From contig WACJ01000120.1 in assembly GCA_008973525.1 (NCBI GenBank), forward strand, positions 496,001-560,000: a stretch of DNA of 64,000 bases. The letters run 5' to 3'. The notes beneath the pieces were generated by a model, which saw only the letters and a program-made list of their open reading frames with translations, had not been told where the DNA came from and made no database searches. Every line of letters starts with the position of its first letter. Position 1 is the first letter of the stretch. Source of the DNA: Stenopsyche tienmushanensis (taxonomy: Eukaryota > Arthropoda > Insecta > Trichoptera > Stenopsychidae). Shown here in pieces: positions 46,893 through 58,307 of the stretch. A program made the position numbers and the translations under genes.

Positions 46893-47407
46893 GTCACAAC
46901 TAATTTACTTTCAATATTTCTAATATACAATTATATTTACAAAGAAACATTTATCTACTTATTTTTTCCATGTTACAGAGAAACATTTGAAGTTTTTATG
47001 TATTGTGTTTTTAATATGATATTAAGATTACCTTTGTTCTAGTGAATGCATTGGAATAGTTGAGTTTTGAAGCTTTGAACGTACTGGGTCTTTGATGCAT
47101 TTTAATGCAAAATATTTGTATACAGCCCATATAATAAATGAATACGTTCAGAATATTAGTGTATTTGCAAATGTTGAAGGGGTAAGGGTTTAAATTTGTT
47201 GCTATGGGTCTAGTATTATCTGAACATTTGACTACTATAGCATGTTATGATGCTGATTTGATAAATTTTATCTAATTTATAATTTGTAAAAACCAAGATC
47301 TTGATGTCTGTTGATAAACGTCATTATTTTATATGCTCAATGAAAAATCATTATGTTTTTAAATTTAAGAATTTGGTTTTTTCTGTTAACATAGAATACA
47401 ATTCCTT

Positions 47408-47900
47408 CTAATAGCCCTGTAGATGTTTATAAACTTCTAAATTATGAGGTGCTATTTTCATTTCATAGTCTGATCTAAAATTTTCTGAATATAACAATTC
47501 TCGAAATATTATTACTTCAGTTTTTTTATTTGTTATTTTTTTATACATGCCATGAGCATTTGCTATGTTTGTTCCTATAAGTAAATGTAATTTCAATTTG
47601 CAATATCAATGTATGCTTTTTCGCATGTTTATTACATACGATCTATCATCTGATCAATGCAGATCATATATAATAAACAGACTTTGCTGTGGCTATACTA
47701 GACCCATCCAAATCATCAGTCCAATAAATGCTTTAATTTATTTGGAAGTGGTGGGTTTTCATCTTTTGATTCGAGAATAAGATCATTTTCATGACCAGAA
47801 GGCTTATCACGGTAATATAAGAAGGTAATTCCATCAGAAGTCTACTTTTCCCGGTGGATGTGAATGATTATTATTTCTTGGTGAATTTGTTCCACTGGAT
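47408..47900 (-). pseudogene. Possible piggyBac-like transposase C-terminal relic
   Basis: The minus-strand frame at 47596-47408 reads MKLHLLIGTNIANAHGMYKK, then FRELLYSENF. This resembles the L..L....NA+ILYK......FRE segment before the C-terminal Cys-rich tail of piggyBac-like proteins. Upstream on the same strand (to about 47890) are degraded frames with ITFLYYRDKPSG. There are many stops. The assignment is tentative and may belong to the same family as the relics at 42733 and 63884. Confidence 0.35.
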
Positions 47901-48204
47901 ATCGTCCAATAAACCACCAGCACTGGTCAATAACTCCTCTTCTACTAGTAGTTCATCTAACAACTCAAGATTTTCATATGCATTACACATCCAAGTATAA
48001 AATAGATGAAATTTTATTAATAGCCCTTCTTGCAGAGCTCACTACTTTCCTTATTTTTAAATATATTTTTATAACATTTTGATGATAAAATCACTGATAT
48101 GCTTGCCAGAAGAAGTATGTTTCTTGACGGAATGAAGGTTCTGAGGTAAGGGTCTTTTCGGTCACAGTCTTCTTGCCGAAAAGTGAGCCATGCGTCCCAT
48201 TGTT

Positions 48205-48315
48205 ATGTCTTTCTGTAACGACTTTCAAATCTTAACTTTACTAACGTTTTTCGTGGAAGATTTCCAAATATCAACTCTGATAAATCTTTGGAAACGACTT
48301 CTAAATCTGCATTTC
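48205..48315 (+). repeat. Short degenerate tandem repeat
   Basis: About three imperfect units of 33-36 bp with the core GACTTYCAAATCTYAACTYT / GATTTCCAAATATCAACTCT / GACTTCTAAATCTGCATTTC. No function is implied. Confidence 0.6.
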
Positions 48316-51130
48316 TGGCTTTGTCTATTTACAAAACCCCTTTTTGCTTGGTCAATCCCAAAGCAATCGTCCAAGATTATTGATCTTAGATAAACATCAG
48401 TTAATAAAACATCTGCCACAAGTCACTTTCATGGAGTCAGTGTTTATCATGAGTATATTTCTCTTCTATTTTGACTGGAAATTTGGGGGATATTTTGATG
48501 AATTTTTTAGTGTATTTAAACATACAAAATCTTTCAAAGACCTCTTCAAGAATGTCAATATAATGTAAAATAGAGACGAGATATTATATAATGTCTAAAA
48601 TATTGATATACATCTAAATTACCAATTAAACAATAATGAAGCATTCACAAGATACAATCTTAATATAAGATAGAATTAAGATACAGTCAAGATACAATCG
48701 TAACAATACTAATCATTCAATTTTATTTCTGTTGTAATCAATAGGTTTTGATTTTAAACGAAAAAATAGTGTTCAAACTATATTTCTTCCTATTTTTCAG
48801 ATTAAATACAAAAAATATTTAAAAAACACATCAAATTAAATGGATTGTTTTGTCTTTTTTCCCCTGTGATTGATAACATTCATTGATCTATTTGAAAAAT
48901 CATTACATGAGTCATGGTGTTTTATCGTCAGATTTTTTAATACATTTTGTAAAATAATATTTTAAGATAAAAAAAATGTAGGTCAAGGAAACTTTGGTGT
49001 GTTTGTTTTATCGAATATTAAATAAAAAGGTGTATTGATCAATTTCTGAAAAGAAAAATATTTTAACCATTGCATATTGCATCAATTTATTGCTTACATG
49101 CATGCATTCATTGCCATAAAAATGTATAAGAACAGTAAGAAAAATGGAAAGATAAAGAAGGATACATTTGGCAGGCGGGGTTTTATACATAGCAATGTAA
49201 ATAAGAACACCTAAAAAGTCTCAAAGGTCAAATAACAGACTGCTTCAAAATGTTTAAAGAAGAATGCCGTTAATAGTTCCACTTTCAATACTATATTAAA
49301 TAAATGCATTAAATTTAGAATTGATGACGATACTTGGGTTTGTTAAGAACATTTTTGTATATTACCATAAGAAACCATTTATTAATAAATCAATTAGTTA
49401 TAGTTTTCTGTCTTTCATTAATTTATATAATCAACATGGTGTTAATATAAAAATTAATAATGCTTTATTTTTTAGAACAATGTAACTTAAATTAACGTTA
49501 TGTATAATTTGTTATATTTTTTAATGAAAATGAACAAAGAAATGAAATCAATTTCTTTGACTAGATAATCTTGTTCTTGTTATTTATCAAAGATTATCTA
49601 GGAATGCCTTCTGCGTAATTTTCTGATCTGATTCATTAAATAACACACGTATTTCCTGATATGCTCACAGCCTTATCATAGAGTCCCGGCTCCAGACAAA
49701 ATATCCTGGGCAAAAAATGAAATAGTTCAAATGTTAAACAGAGTTAATTGTACAGTTATGAATCATGCCGAGTATAAAAATTGTAAATTTAAAAAGAAAA
49801 AAACTATTAATATACATATTTCATAAACAAAGAGTACATATGAAACTATAGAATATTAGGAATCAAATCCATTAAATACATATTATACATTTGATTAAAA
49901 GACCACTATGAGCACTAATTTGGAGATATGTATTTTTGATGAAATCTTCATTTATTCTTAATTTTAAAAATATCAGCACTTCTACAATTATATTACTCAC
50001 ATAAAAACAAGTAATTGAGCCGTAATACAAGTATCATATTATAGGAAAAATCTATGAAACTGCAAAATGAACTAAATTTTCTATTAAAACTATTCAGTTC
50101 AACGATATTAACTAGTACTTAGTAAAACACGATTTTCATTCCAATTTAAATAAGTCATTTAATAAAGTGTATCATTTTAAAACAGAGATAAACACGCCAA
50201 ACCAAATGTTACCAGTTTAAAATGCCATAGCCACATTTAACCATGTATTTCGAGTATTTACAGATTTAGATCTTTCGATATAATTTTATACATATGCGAC
50301 AGTGTCTCAAATATGTAGACATATTCTAATTCGGGAGTCGATCTAGGGCTCTTGTAACCTTTACTATGATCTTGAATTCAGCTTCCGAGCACCATATTAT
50401 ATAATATCCTTCTCATATTGATGTCAACCAAATGTGAAAATGCTTTATAATTTAATGCTTCCTTCTAATTTACTAGAGTTACATAATGTGTCGAGATCTG
50501 TTCTTTGATCTCTGCTCTAGCAGATCACTTATGACGCAAACTCGATTGTTTCTTTATCCTTAAATGCCATTAAAATTGATATTACATTTTTAATTTAGAA
50601 TTTGAATAGAATTTACGCAGCTCTATTGAAAATCGATTTGTAATCATGTGCAATATAAAGCGATTTTAAAACAAATAAATTTACTTTAAATTTCTAAACA
50701 CATTAGGCATACCCGGAAATTCGCGCGATTTTACTCTATGGCAAAACTGGTCAAACTAGCTTCAAGAATCTTACATTCCAAAGCGGAAAATCATACACTT
50801 TCTAAAAGTCTCTAGTGAAACATTAACTTTCGATCCCTGCATTAAACTACGGTCTATATCAACATTAAATTAAATATAGAAGCTAATAAATATATACATA
50901 ATATTGTCTATATGCAAGCACAAACAATTTTGAATTTGAACTGTTTTTGATGATTTTGGGCTCTATTGATACGTTGTTATCGATTTGAAGGATTTAGTTC
51001 GTGCAGCATAATTTAACATCGATTAATCGCTTATAATAATGACAACAGTATTAACAATTGAATCCTAAAGAATTATAATTCCTAAGGCGGAACTGACGCA
51101 AGTAAAAAAATATATGTAAAATGTGCATAA

Positions 51131-51525
51131 CAGCAGACCCGCGGTAATCCGGCCCCAGTGTAATCCGAGGCCCCCTGTAGTCCGACATCCCAATACAAGT
51201 ATAGTACATATGTACGATAAATTTTTGTTAATATAAAAAAATACAAAAGCGTGATTCTGGACCGCATATATCTTTTTGTGATTTGGCAAATGTGATTTCT
51301 TGAAGCTTTGTATGTGATTTATTTAGGAAAGAAACAGGCATACACTTATTTCTGGGCCCATATTGACCAGGAAAGAAAAATTGTCTTACAAAGATAAAAC
51401 GAAAAAGAAGACTTTGTAGCTAGCAAGGGATAGTTAAAACACTATGAAAAAATCGTCATGGTCTTTATTTGTTTTAACTGCTATGGCTATTGTCTTTATG
51501 GCGTTAATTCTATAATATGACACTT
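51131..51525 (+). mobile_element. Pogo-like element, 5' part (copy A, truncated)
   Basis: Begins CAGCAGACCCGCGGTAATCC, the same terminal repeat as the right end (inverted) of 56560-57173. It continues with the same subterminal sequence (GTAGTCCGACATCCCAATAC; ACATATGTACG) and a piece of transposase-coding DNA at 51305-51430 (TTGTATGTGATTTATTTAGG, GGGCCCATATTGACCAGG). Similarity to the other copies fades near 51525, and no opposite terminus was found. Confidence 0.75.
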
Positions 51526-52689
51526 TGTATTATCAATGCATATTTCATTACTTTCATAATTTTTTCAGATTATATTGGATTGAGATGCTATACTTAGATT
51601 GAGATCATCGATTTGGTGATATTTCTAATCACCAAATTTGTTTCTATAATATGGATTTGAATACAATACAAGTACCTCAAGTACCTTTGTAATACAAGTA
51701 CCTTACGTCATTAAAATCAGCTGATATTTCAATTTTTTCTGCATCAGGGGGCTTTAATGGGGCTTCAAATTTTGGATCGTATATATTTATATTAAAAAAA
51801 CAATACAAATACTGGTTATGGGCAGAATATACATTATATCTTATCACATTTTATTGAAACACGTATTAAATACGGATCAAAAACGTCTATCTTATGATAG
51901 ACATTTATGACGTTAAGAATTGCTATCGATCATTTTTGCTTGTATTTCAAAAATTATAATCGATTCTTGAGTGATTAAATTTTATAAAAATAATAATAAC
52001 TAAATGGACAATATGCAAAGCGTTGCAATTATTAAATAAGAAATTGTGTTTATAAAATGTATAATTTCTAATTACTTTGCTTAAGAAATACTTCTTATTA
52101 ATACATTTATAGCTATCGATCATCAAATGTAACCTTTACTACCCGGTCCGACTTATTTAATATCCAAAGTGTACAAATACAATGTAATGCCTTTTATAGC
52201 GGATAGATTTTCATGGAAATAAACCGATATGAGCCTTAAATTCCGCCATTTAACCCTTTCAATAGCCAAATATGTGAACGGCTCATGAAGATTTCAATTC
52301 AATAAAATTAAAGGCGTTACGAAACTCAATAAATGAAAGCACGTACAGAACAGATATGTATGAGTCATTTGAATCAAAGTCTTCATTTCAATTTCACATT
52401 TTATAATTAAAATTACCTCAAATTCCGTGTTTGTGGAATTTGTGGTCCTACTATTTTTTTTGCCAACAGAAAAATGTATATTTGGACTGTAATAATTATT
52501 ATTGGTAACATCTTCTTATAGTGGACTACTATTGGTAATTAGAGAAGACGTATTTATTATCATTATTATTAAATTATTGTATAAATCTTATGGATTCATG
52601 TTGCATTTATAGGAACCCAAATTCATGGTCTAATTAGAGGTCGATGGTTCGGAAACAGAGCTGTGGTGCACGAGAAACATTATTTCTAC

Positions 52690-53000
52690 TTCTATCAACT
52701 AACACGTTAACGTCATAAACACAATGACCATAGCTGATTCCATGATGATATTTGAAGTGTTTTAATTATTCTTGCTAGATACAAAGTCTTCTTTTTTGTT
52801 ATCTCCATATAAAACAACTTTGCTTTGATGGTCAATATGGGCCCAAAAAAGCTGTATGCCTGTTTCTTTCCTGAAGAAACCACATGTACAAAGCTTCCTC
52901 CATTTCTGGATGTTTAGCTTTCTTGAAAGTTTGCATCTTGCTTGGTCCATAATTAATGGTGGACACGATCTTTTGAATATTCTCTATTCTCTACTCACTT
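52690..53000 (-). pseudogene. Pogo-like transposase fragment, CENP-B-type HTH (copy B)
   Basis: On the minus strand the correct frame reads AKHPEMEEALYMWFLQERN, then in a shifted frame GPILTIKAKLFY. This is the second helix-turn-helix (HTH_Tnp_Tc5 / CENP-B DNA-binding) of pogo/Tigger/jerky transposases. A longer open frame over the same bases (52950-52762) is out of register with this homology and is not a gene. The DNA matches copies at 51305 and 56810-57000. Termini are missing. Confidence 0.75.
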
Positions 53001-53342
53001 GCCAACTTACAAAGATATTTATTACAATTTAGACGATCCATGGGATCCAGAACATGGGGAGACTCCACTTACGAACTATTTATTGGTATCGCTATTCGGA
53101 ACTATGCCAACCTGCTCTATAAAAGCGCACAGCAAGGTGAAAAACCTGAATTTAATATCCATGTCATATTCAATAAATTAAAACTAAAAGGCTTCCGTGA
53201 CTGTACAGATCATGGAAAACCCCAGGTACGCATTTATCTCCGAAAAAGCCCTAAAAGAGTGCCCACAAGGTCTGTGTACCCAACCGGTCCGCTTTTCGGA
53301 CCGCTGACTCATTACAAAACGAAGTTGTCCGACGAAGACTGA
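53000..53342 (+). other. Unidentified 100-codon open frame, GC-richer than surroundings
   Basis: The frame from ATG 53040 to TGA at 53342 encodes a basic protein with GIAIRNYANLLYKSAQQGEK, PEFNIHVIFNKLKLKGF, then KPQVRIYLRKSPKRVPTRSV and a tail GPLTHYKTKLSDED. The composition and lack of low complexity look coding-like. CAG|GTACGC at 53225 could be a donor, and an acceptor-like AATTTAG lies at 53027-53033. I recognise no family; it may be an exon of a TE-encoded or host gene. Confidence 0.3.
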
Positions 53343-54234
53343 TCGGGTAGGTTGTATAAAATTTTACAATTGATCAAAAATATTGTTGTCTTTATTTTAT
53401 CGCGGGCTTATGCCGGCTAAATCTGTCCAATGTTTAAGCGATAACGAAGAAAGGAGGGATTAGACAATTTAGTAAGTCTTATAAACACGGATAGAGCCTA
53501 TCAGTTGATTTATGTAAAGTAGAAATGGTCAAGTAAAATAAAAACCATGTGCAACTCTTGACTGGGTCGGTATTCTGCGTTTTGCGCCCCAAGCTCAGTT
53601 GGGCCCGTGGAGGGCGCCTGCTTTACTACCCCCTTGTTACGGCCCTATTTCCTATTACGGTTTCACTATTACGCGGCAGAGAACAGCCTAGTTTTTCGAT
53701 TAAATGGATATTTTTCTAGTCTAGAATTTTGAAAAAAAAAGAATTCGTTTTTTGCATATTTTCAACGTTTAGATTTTTAAAAATATATCCTCCAAAAATT
53801 TTTTTCGGAGTTATAACTATTTTAGTGACGCCAGTCCTACTAGAATTTATGTCAAAAAATTATTTTTGATTATTTAAAAAAAAAATCTGAAAAAATAAGA
53901 CAAAAAAGTAGCTTTTTTTAAACAGTCGCCATTTTATGAAAATAAAATAATTATTTTTCTTTTAGGTAGAAACTACAACGACATCTTTACTAATTGAGAA
54001 TATTTTTTATTTCAGATGGCAAGAAGGGTTGAAATCGTGTCAATCATCCATATACCAGCTTATAGTATTTTTTTGTATATTCTAAAAATGTCAATAAATA
54101 TCTGGTAAAAAAATGTATACTAAAATATTTATTGTTTTTTTTAATCTTGTATTATATTTTGATGAACAATTCGAATAACAAACTGCAATTTCTTATTGTA
54201 AATCCCTTGAATTACGCCTGAACGGAAAGAATTA
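53343..54234. other. Intergenic DNA
   Basis: It includes a G+C-rich patch at 53575-53690 (GCGCCCCAAGCTCAG, GTGGAGGGCGCCTGC) with no gene or terminal repeat that I can support. The rest is A/T-run-rich. Confidence 0.4.
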
Positions 54235-54434
54235 GGCCCGATCCACACTATGGTGCCGGTAACGGTTCGATCTCGCTCCGGTCTCGGTCCGATCAAATAT
54301 TCTTACACAAGAAACAATCAGAGTATTCACACTATCGGATCGTTCCAATCCCGTTTTTTGTATGAGAATATTTGACCGGACCAAGACCGAGAGCGAGATC
54401 GAACCGTTACCGGCACCATAGTGTGGATCGGGCC
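54235..54434. mobile_element. PIF/Harbinger-like MITE, 200 bp, TTA target duplication
   Basis: Flanked by TTA at 54232-54234 and 54435-54437. Its termini are very long inverted repeats of about 75 bp. The outer 43 bases (starting GGCCCGATCCACACTATGGT) are identical in both arms, and the inner part differs by a few substitutions and small gaps. The central spacer is about 45 bp. A TWA target duplication with GGC/GGG termini is the signature of PIF/Harbinger. There is no coding capacity. The two arms could fold the whole element into one hairpin. Confidence 0.9.
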
Positions 54435-54437
54435 TTA

Positions 54438-56559
54438 AGGAAAGCTGATTCCATATCAAAATAGCGCATTTTGACACGCTCATCCATGTGGCTCGCTGGG
54501 TAAGCGTCCAGAAACAATTTTCTAAGGTCATGATGAAATCGTTAACATCGCTTTAAAGAAGAATATTGAATATTAAAGCCTTATAGTAGGCTACATGTAA
54601 TTGATGATAAAATATTAACATTACATTTATTCACTTTGTTCCATTGGGATAGAATTTAAAATTTGGATTTAGATATATGTAATTTATCAATCGGCGTATA
54701 CTCAACTATAAACCTTCATATCGTGATCAAATTTTGAAGATATCTTCTATTTCAACGAAATACTTAAGATAGATCATAGATTAATCACGATACAAGTAAT
54801 TGATTATTATCAATCCGGAATTTTATGAAATTAAATCTATTGGCTTTCGCTTCAAATATGAATAGGATTGCAAATCTGAATGGTTAAATGGCAATATATT
54901 ATGGTATAAATGGGAAATTCCGTAAAAAATGGAAATCAAAGTGATTGCGTCCACATTCAATTGCTTATGCTAATGAGAAGCCGATGAAGATGACCGCGTC
55001 TAAAAAAAGATTTAGTACTCGAATCTTCGTTTCGTGTATTATTTTCTTGTTTTGCCATATCAAAGTCCAAATGCGATGACCTTCAGCTCTAAATATATTG
55101 TCCAAGTTGTTCAAGTCACTCATATATATATGGAAAGTGCCTGATAACATTTGAAATTTCACACTCGAGATACGTGCGATTATAGTCAAAACATGTCTGC
55201 GAAATTTGTACAGACTTATTAAGATATAACGCCTATCGTCATAAAGTTCACGCTTATATAAATATTGATAAGTTTTATATATTGCTTAATTGTTTTACGA
55301 TATGGGCTCCTCGCTAGCGTATTTGCCCGCGTTCATAATGATTTCGCAGGAAGGATCATTTTTTGAATTTGACTTGAAGAACGATCGCAGTGTCTGTGAA
55401 CAAATGCGGTAATACATCATCATAAAAATCATTGGACTGATGAAGCTCGCTATATGGACCGGACCTCATTGATGTAGATGGAGATTTTGGGGTCCAAAAT
55501 TAGATAATTGAGGACTTAAATGAGCGAATTTCTGCATCATGGCATTAGAATTCGCAGATTCATCCTCAATGACAAAGTTGTTTTGACTGGTTCGAACAAT
55601 TTAATTTATTTTGATAATCTTTAATAAGTCATTCAAAGTTATATCATCACTTTTGAACGATTAGATTAGATACGATTGAGATTCTACGAAAATTTACGTT
55701 TGATTTCTTTCACGCTATCTATTATAATTGAATAACATAGATACAATGCAATTAGGTCATATGCTATGGCATAAGATCCTAATGGATGATAAAATGAACC
55801 AAATCAAAAATAATTTGGGAATGACATTTGGACCATTTCTCAGACGATTCAGATATCCCTATACTTTTCATGCAGCTATATGATTTAATCGAGCCAAATC
55901 TATTAATCTGAGTTCATCCTTTTTAAATTCATCCGATGGTCTCGTCATATGACCTGCCTGCTGCTAAATCAAAAAGCTTCAATCCCACAACATTGATTCA
56001 TAGCTTTCAACATAGCAACGTTTAGAAATCGAAGGCCATAACATTCGAGCGCGAACTACCATCATAAAATAAACATTATGAATGCATTATATAATGGACA
56101 ATTATTATAAAATATCGATTTTTTTTATTATACGAGAACTGCCCCACATTTTAAATTTAAACTTAATATATTTTTACTTTGCTTAAAACATACACAAGCG
56201 TTTCTCATACTACAGTAGACCGTCTAAAGTCCAATTCAATACGAATCGGACTTTGAAGCAGTATTATTGGATACCAACATTTACTGTAAACCGTCGATTC
56301 GAGTGCCATACCCATTTATTTTTACAGTAAACGTGTCCCTCTTACAACACGATATAGCATCCTCTCATAACGCAGGAGATTAGTTCCGATAAGTTGCAGT
56401 ACTCGACGAAATAGTTCATATTAACACGTAAATGATAAGTGAATAAGAACAGAAATTAAGAAAATGTATCACTTATATCACTAGCATGGGTTTTCTTTCT
56501 TTCTTTTATTTCGGCTGAACATCTTCATCACTGCTGCTCTCAATTACATTTCCGTCATA
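54438..56559. other. Intergenic DNA
   Basis: AT-rich. Open frames (for example 55189-54965 on the minus strand) lack known motifs. Near 56213-56300 the phrase CAGTAGACCGTCTAAAGTCC is followed by an imperfect palindrome (GTCCAATTC..GAATCGGAC), reminiscent of a small element end; no matching right terminus was confirmed. Confidence 0.4.
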
Positions 56560-57173
56560 CAGTAAACCCACGCTAATCCGACAAATGTATTTGCAAGGCG
56601 GTGCCGGATTATCCAATTTGTCGGACTATAGAGTAGTGCCCTCGACCCCTTGTAGTTCAGAACTTTTTGGAAAGCAATATTTATACATTAAAAAATTATG
56701 ACTATAATGACATGGATAACACATGGTTTCATATTACAGAATTAACGTCACAAAAACAATGGCCATAGCAGTTATAACAATTAAAGACCTGTTGCCGGCA
56801 TGAAACGAATTCCATAACGATTTTTTCAAAGTGTTTTAACTATCCCTTGCTAGCTACAAAGTCTTCTTTTTCGTTTTATCCTTGTAAAACATTTTTCTTT
56901 CATAGTCAATATAGGCCTAGAAATAAGTGTATGCCTGTTTCTTTCCTAAAGAAATCGCATATACAAAGCTTCCTCCACAATCATCGATGGTGAAGATGAA
57001 TTTTTGAATCTTTCTTCTTTTTGAATTTACTTGCCAACTTACAAAAAGATTTAGGCGGTCTAGAATCACGCTTTTGTATTTTTTTACATTGACGAAGCTT
57101 TACCGTACATATGTACTATGATTGTATTGGGATGTCGTACTACAGGGGGCGCCGGATTACCGCGGGTCTACTG
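56560..57173 (-). mobile_element. Pogo-like deletion derivative, both termini present (copy C)
   Basis: 614 bp flanked by TA at 56558-56559 and 57174-57175. The termini are CAGTAAACCCACGCTAATCC (left) and, inverted, CAGTAGACCCGCGGTAATCC (right). On the minus strand it retains a piece of transposase-coding sequence at about 56980-56830, including EEALYMRFL and, after a stop, ERNRH, from the CENP-B-type HTH. TA duplication, CAGT termini and this domain place it in the pogo/Tigger group. It is inactive. Copies A and B share its interior. Confidence 0.88.
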
Positions 57174-57249
57174 TAGTAATCCGGCTCCTATTAGCAAGAC
57201 ATTGTTTAATTTATTGTTGAAATTTCAAAACTGGATCTATATCCGAATC

Positions 57250-58307
57250 ATTATTTAAGAAATACATTTTTATATATCTTACCATTTGCAATCCATCTTT
57301 TATTGTTTTTGCAGAAATCGTGGAAATCAGACGGAAATTATTGGTATCGCTATTGATTTCAGGAGGAACTGTTTTAGCCGTATCAATCAATTCTTCTTCG
57401 TTTAATTATCCTTCTTCTAAACAGTTCATTGATTTTATCGATAGCTAAATCCTCCAATTCCTCAACTCCTATTGAACGTGCGATATTAATAAATTCTACA
57501 GGTATTTTTTTACATTTAAAATGAACATCCTACCCATTATCGTAATAAACTGACGAATTCATACATTCATGAAAATCAAAAAAGTTTGACTAAAGAAGTT
57601 ATATCTGCGACGTGGAAAGTTGTTCCTCATACGATATTATGTATTTGTTTTTTTTTATGAAGAAGTCATTTAAAGTTTGCCTTGTTTCGTACATCAATGA
57701 CCCTTCGTCTTGCCTTTAATCTTTAATCAAAAGTTAAGTAAAATTGTGTAAATTTCATTTTGCATCTCATCTACAGAAATGCTAATTTCATCATCTTAGT
57801 ATACTTGTTATTCTACTAATTCTTTAAGTTCTTCAGTTATAACTTGCAATAATTCTTCAATACATTATTCCATATTCCTTCCAAACGTATCTTAATTATG
57901 TACTTCATTTCAGGAAAGATTGATTTTTCTTAGAGCATCGATGATAATGCAGTTTTTCCAAAAATCTCTAATGGACTGTTTATCTTTTCCATCGGTTTTA
58001 TCAATCAGTTCTCCGAATGTCCACCGCAGATAATAAGCTTTAATATTTGATATTATGCTTTAATCCATTGATTGGATTGACGAAGTTATATTTGGCGACA
58101 GAAAAATAGTTTCTGCTGGAATGTATAATACGTCAAGATAAACAAATGTATTAGATGGCTTTGAATTTGATAGACGAGCATAAATGTTCAGTAAGCCAAT
58201 TCTGGAAAATTTTCATAGTGATTCAGTGATCGTGATTCGTGATCCCAATACTGTCGCGTAATACTGAAACTGCGTTAAGCGAGGCAGCGTTAAGCGGTGT
58301 CATGTTG
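57250..58307 (-). pseudogene. Tigger/pogo-like transposase relic with one terminal repeat
   Basis: On the minus strand, 58215-57890 translates with breaks to VYLDVLYIPAETIFLSPNIT SSIQSMD, then SNIKAYYLRWTFGELIDKTD and IRDFWKNCIIIDAL. This matches the last catalytic block (PPN.TS.IQPMD..VI..FKAYYLRR....L) of DDE_1 transposases of Tigger elements. Further on (57560-57380) comes INIARSIGVEELEDLAIDKI, the C-terminal acidic tail of Tigger proteins. A terminus-like repeat lies at 58307-58259 (CAACATGACACCGCTTAACG...CGCTTAACGCAGTTTCAGT), related to the end of the element at 17848. The N-terminal half is deleted. Confidence 0.8.

Larger units (their letters stand above)
46901..51130. other. Intergenic DNA with one possible transposase relic
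   Basis: The left part (about 47400-47900, minus strand) holds a possible piggyBac-like fragment, listed separately. At 48190-48420 three similar phrases (TTTCTGTAACGACTTTCAAAT, TTCGTGGAAGATTTCCAAAT, TTTGGAAACGACTTCTAAAT) form a short degenerate tandem repeat. The rest is AT-rich without recognisable genes. Confidence 0.4.

Noticed and set aside
52762..52950. Open frame reading FFRKETGIQLFWAHID on the minus strand
   Set aside because: It is one base out of register with the pogo-type HTH (HPEMEEALYMWFLQERN) encoded by the same bases, so it is a shadow of a dead transposase.
56213..56345. Small MITE beginning CAGTAGACCGTC
   Set aside because: An imperfect internal palindrome exists, but I could not match a right terminus or target duplication.
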